Shown: one piece after another, positions 5,462 to 7,677 of the stretch
Layout: each line of letters opens with the position of its first letter
Position numbering within the stretch: position 1 is the stretch's first letter
NCBI GenBank assembly: GCA_036654795.1
Contig: JAVVRI010000137.1
Span: 1-7,677 of the forward strand
Origin: JAVVRI01 sp036654795
Lineage (GTDB): Bacteria; Bacteroidota; Bacteroidia; Bacteroidales; Tannerellaceae
DNA: 7,677 nucleotides
Reading direction: 5' to 3'
Notes under the pieces: model-generated
What the model saw: only the letters and a program-made list of their open reading frames with translations
Database searches by the model: none
What the model was told of the DNA's origin: nothing
Program-made: the position numbers and the translations under genes

Positions 5462-7387
5462 TTATTTTTTCTTGTAATTATACACTTTCAGATCAGAGAC
5501 TTTACTGTTGAAGGCACCGGCTTTTTCGAGAGGGAAGACGAGGGTGCGGACGTAGTTCATCGAGTCTTTGCCAGCGTTGAACCAGCGTTTTTGGATGTCT
5601 AGCTCTTCCTTTAATTTACCATTGACATAGAGACGGGTCGATTTGTTGTCGCCACTGACGGCTATTGAGGCTTGCTCACCATCCAAGAGGATATAGTTGA
5701 AGGTGTTCAGGTAACCGTCGCGCGCAAAACCAAGCTTGCCTTCTATCGGGTCGGATAGGTAGAAGACGGCGTGGTCGGAGCGAAACAACTCAGTTCCTTT
5801 CGGCTCTGTTACCTTCTTTACGTCGAATGAGACGGTGTAATCGTATCCAATCTCTTGTAGGCCGCTGTGGCTGCCAGGTTGTAACTCCGCCTTGCTATAG
5901 ACGCATGAAGGCGTCTTGCCAATCCGTCCGGACATGTTTACGCCCGGCGCTTCGCTGAGTTGTGCCCGGAGCGTGTTGAAGCGGTCGTAGGGGAGGGTGC
6001 AGTTCTTTCCTGTCCACATCTTTACCGCCAGTGTTTGCAGGGCGGGGAAGACGCGGTGATGGATGTCCTTTACCGAAATGCCATTTCCGGCATGGTCGTT
6101 CCAAACAGCAAACATACCGCCCAGTATCTGCGGGTTACGCTCGTCGAAGGTCACGTCGCCGATATGCGCCGGTGTCCAGTTCTTATAGATTGCTTCGGTG
6201 TTTAGGTAGTCGTAATAATAGCCTGCAGCGGGTACGATATATAAATCGCCGTCCGGTACGCTGATCAGTTGGTAGCCCTGTTCAATCATCTCCTTAGGGG
6301 CGGCGTAACCGTTATACCAAGCAGCCATCACTACGTTTTCTGATTTTACCGGTGTGTCTCCCTTGGCATGCGTCAAGGCTCCCCATACGCAGGCCTGTTT
6401 GCCGTAACTCTCTACGAGGCGGATATAATAGTCGGTAAAGGAGCGGAACTTCTCTACAACCTCTTTGCCGCGAAAGATTGGTTGCTCTCCTTCCAGATAT
6501 TCCTTGTATAGTCCGTCCATAAAGGCGTATGTCTCAGGCTTGAATAGATCTAGATGGTCCATTCCGTATTCCTCGCTGCCTATCTCCGGTTTGTATTGGG
6601 TGAGTGCCAGCGCATGGGCGGGTGCGTCTATTTCCGGAATAATCTCTACACCGGCACTGTCGGCCAGTAGTTGCAGGGCTACAAACTCTTTCTTTGTGTA
6701 CGAACCATCGCGGGCAGTGAGTCCGGGGTATGTGTCACATTCCAGTCGGAAAGCTGCGTAGGTCTTCATCCAGTCATGGTTGAAGTATTGCTTAAACCCA
6801 TTATCATTGAGGTGAACTTGAAGTGTATTCATCTTGTAGTACGACATTGTCTTGACGTAATCGCGCAGTACTTGCATCGGTATGAATTTGCGGCCGCAGT
6901 CAATCATAAAGCCGCGTACGGCATAATCCGGATAATCGCGCGCAACGCCCTTAGGCAACGAACGGTTCTCCTGCTGTTCGGATAGTTGCAACAATGTGCG
7001 TGTGCCCCAATATAAACCTTTCGTTTCGGGGGCAGTCAGCACGGCGCGGTCGCTTATTTTTAATGTGTATTCCTCTTTTTTAGCCTTCTTGCTGGGGACG
7101 ATTCGGAGAAGAAAATCGCCGGGTAAGGCCGTTTTTCCCTGTACCACTTCCAGCTTGCGGCTGAATAGGGTCTCGTAGTCCGCTGCGAACTGATGTGCGA
7201 TGCGCATTGTGGCAGCGTCTTTACCGTCGCAAACTATACGTGCCTTTTCTGACGGTGTGAATGTCCCTTCACTTCCTTTCCAGTCCTTTAATTCTGGTAT
7301 TACAAACGGTTTGTTGTTGGCAGCATACATTCCCATAGGAAGTATGGTTAGCAAAGCTAGCAGAATGCCGAATAGTTGTGCTCTCAT
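5462..7387 (-). CDS. Secreted GH20 beta-N-acetylhexosaminidase-like protein lacking the Asp-Glu catalytic motif (641 aa)
   Basis: Glycoside hydrolase family 20 protein. Residues 1-22 are a type I signal peptide (MRAQLFGILLALLT..., likely cleaved after MYA). About 25-150 form the GH20b accessory domain and about 152-460 the TIM barrel. Kept family features are Arg158 (VRGFMIDCGRKF), His192 (VHLNDN), PEIDAPAHA (251-259), WGALTHAKG, the aromatic IVPAAGYYYDYLN and W429-N-D-H. About 495-641 form a LamG/concanavalin-like beta-sandwich. The barrel-strand motif HxGxDE, whose Asp-Glu pair stabilises the oxazolinium intermediate and acts as acid/base, should fall about 50 residues after PEID; there the chain reads PIFRGKEVVEKF (303-314) with no Asp-Glu pair. 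Enzyme activity is therefore doubtful, though sugar binding may persist. An in-frame ATG at 7495 would add 36 residues before the signal peptide and lies upstream of the promoter, so the start at 7387 is chosen. Monocistronic; no T9SS tail. Confidence 0.88.
   Translation of the reverse strand: MRAQLFGILLALLTILPMGMYAANNKPFVIPELKDWKGSEGTFTPSEKARIVCDGKDAATMRIAHQFAADYETLFSRKLEVVQGKTALPGDFLLRIVPSKKAKKEEYTLKISDRAVLTAPETKGLYWGTRTLLQLSEQQENRSLPKGVARDYPDYAVRGFMIDCGRKFIPMQVLRDYVKTMSYYKMNTLQVHLNDNGFKQYFNHDWMKTYAAFRLECDTYPGLTARDGSYTKKEFVALQLLADSAGVEIIPEIDAPAHALALTQYKPEIGSEEYGMDHLDLFKPETYAFMDGLYKEYLEGEQPIFRGKEVVEKFRSFTDYYIRLVESYGKQACVWGALTHAKGDTPVKSENVVMAAWYNGYAAPKEMIEQGYQLISVPDGDLYIVPAAGYYYDYLNTEAIYKNWTPAHIGDVTFDERNPQILGGMFAVWNDHAGNGISVKDIHHRVFPALQTLAVKMWTGKNCTLPYDRFNTLRAQLSEAPGVNMSGRIGKTPSCVYSKAELQPGSHSGLQEIGYDYTVSFDVKKVTEPKGTELFRSDHAVFYLSDPIEGKLGFARDGYLNTFNYILLDGEQASIAVSGDNKSTRLYVNGKLKEELDIQKRWFNAGKDSMNYVRTLVFPLEKAGAFNSKVSDLKVYNYKKK
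6446..6475 (-). other. Site of the missing GH20 HxGxDE catalytic loop
   Basis: These bases encode residues 305-314 (FRGKEVVEKF) of the GH20 protein. In relatives the stretch after the YLEGE(x)P(x)F block carries HIG(G/A/T)DE plus several residues before the xEKFRxFTD helix. Here the two blocks abut, with no stop or frameshift, implying that roughly a dozen or more codons are absent. The GKEV/KEVV junction would fit a deletion between short direct repeats, but the parental sequence is not visible. Confidence 0.65.
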
Positions 7388-7442
7388 TCCATTTAAATGC
7401 GTTAGATGTTGTGTCTTTATTTCTTGGTACTTATTTCGCCCG

Positions 7443-7474
7443 TAAAAGTAGCGAATCTTTTGAAAACAGCCAAA
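7443..7474 (-). promoter_or_regulatory. Bacteroidota-type promoter of the GH20 gene
   Basis: Read on the minus strand: TTTG (7474-7471) as -33 element, a 20-base spacer, then TACTTTTA (7450-7443), a seven-of-eight match to TAnnTTTG with the consensus spacing. Transcription would start near 7437, giving a leader of about 50 bases to the ATG at 7387 and excluding the upstream in-frame ATG at 7495. Confidence 0.65.
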
Positions 7475-7585
7475 TTTGTTATAGTGCAGATTCAAATAGC
7501 AAGTACAAATTATAAAGCATCTTTTCCATAAGGCAGGATATTAGTGTTTCTTTTCGTGAGGGTTGCGATTGCTCCGACCCCATCC

Positions 7586-7600
7586 TGACCGATTCGGTCA
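7586..7600. repeat. Short palindrome, possible operator
   Basis: TGACCGA-T-TCGGTCA is a perfect 7-base inverted repeat around one base. It lies about 55 bases upstream of the rightward -7 box at 7654 and about 110 bases upstream of the GH20 promoter. It has no U-tract on either side, so a regulator-binding site is more plausible than a terminator, but a palindrome of this size can occur by chance. Confidence 0.25.
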
Positions 7601-7653
7601 AGGCCTCAAAGAAAAAAGTCCATTAAGCAGAAGCGCCTTTTGCGGAAAGTTTC

Positions 7654-7661
7654 TATCTTTG
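7654..7661 (+). promoter_or_regulatory. Rightward -7 promoter element for an off-window gene
   Basis: TATCTTTG is an exact match to TAnnTTTG. No good -33 TTTG lies at 19-21 bases upstream (a TTTG at 7639-7642 is only 11 bases away), so only the -7 half is well supported. It points to a plus-strand gene beginning beyond the right edge; no start codon with a usable frame is visible in the remaining bases. Confidence 0.45.
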
Positions 7662-7677
7662 TGACTGTACATTAAAC

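Larger units (their letters stand above)
7388..7677. other. Intergenic region at right edge
   Basis: This non-coding stretch holds the leftward GH20 promoter, the palindrome at 7586-7600 and the rightward -7 element at 7654. Apart from the unlikely N-terminal extension of the GH20 frame to 7495, I see no gene, RNA gene or repeat in it. Confidence 0.6.

Noticed and set aside
7388..7495. Upstream ATG extending the GH20 protein by 36 residues
   Set aside because: It would bury the signal peptide and it lies upstream of the promoter at 7443-7474.
1..7677. Mobile element, CRISPR array, tRNA or rRNA
   Set aside because: No regularly spaced repeats, transposase, integrase, cloverleaf or rRNA signatures were seen on either strand.

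Overview
The window looks like chromosome of a member of the order Bacteroidales (Bacteroidota). Three things point there. It carries a PorX-type response regulator fused to a PglZ/alkaline-phosphatase domain. Its promoters match the Bacteroidota pattern (-33 TTTG, -7 TAnnTTTG), not sigma70. Its gene set is a lipoprotein transglutaminase, a PorX/TsaE/small-membrane-protein cluster and a secreted GH20. Genus cannot be fixed from sequence reading alone; a gut or oral Bacteroides/Parabacteroides-like organism is my inference. I see no rRNA, tRNA, CRISPR, IS element or phage gene.

Layout, left to right: (1) 1-165 holds an incomplete left edge with a 12-bp inverted repeat (4-15 / 44-55) and a strong hairpin terminator (92-128). 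(2) 166-2826, minus strand, encodes a large lipoprotein with an active-looking transglutaminase domain, a beta-sandwich domain, a second transglutaminase-like region without catalytic residues and a thioredoxin-like C-terminus without CxxC. (3) 2827-3101 is a divergent promoter region. (4) 3102-5367, plus strand, is a probable operon: porX, tsaE, and a 71-aa two-helix membrane protein of the Imm17-like type. (5) 5402-5457 is a near-ideal bidirectional terminator between convergent genes. (6) 5462-7387, minus strand, encodes a secreted GH20 family protein. (7) 7388-7677 holds the GH20 promoter and, at the very end, a rightward -7 element for a gene outside the window.

How they fit: the plus-strand cluster joins a cytoplasmic two-component regulator with nucleotide phosphodiesterase potential to a universal tRNA t6A synthesis factor and a small inner-membrane protein. 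The flanking minus-strand genes are separate transcription units for envelope or periplasmic proteins.

The most notable point is that the GH20 protein has no His-x-Gly-x-Asp-Glu catalytic motif. Flanking conserved blocks are intact and in frame, and the chain simply runs across the place where the motif should be. This looks like a clean in-frame deletion giving a catalytically dead pseudo-hexosaminidase, or a strain-specific or assembly lesion. The lipoprotein at 166-2826 shows a similar theme: one intact catalytic domain followed by two folds stripped of their catalytic residues.
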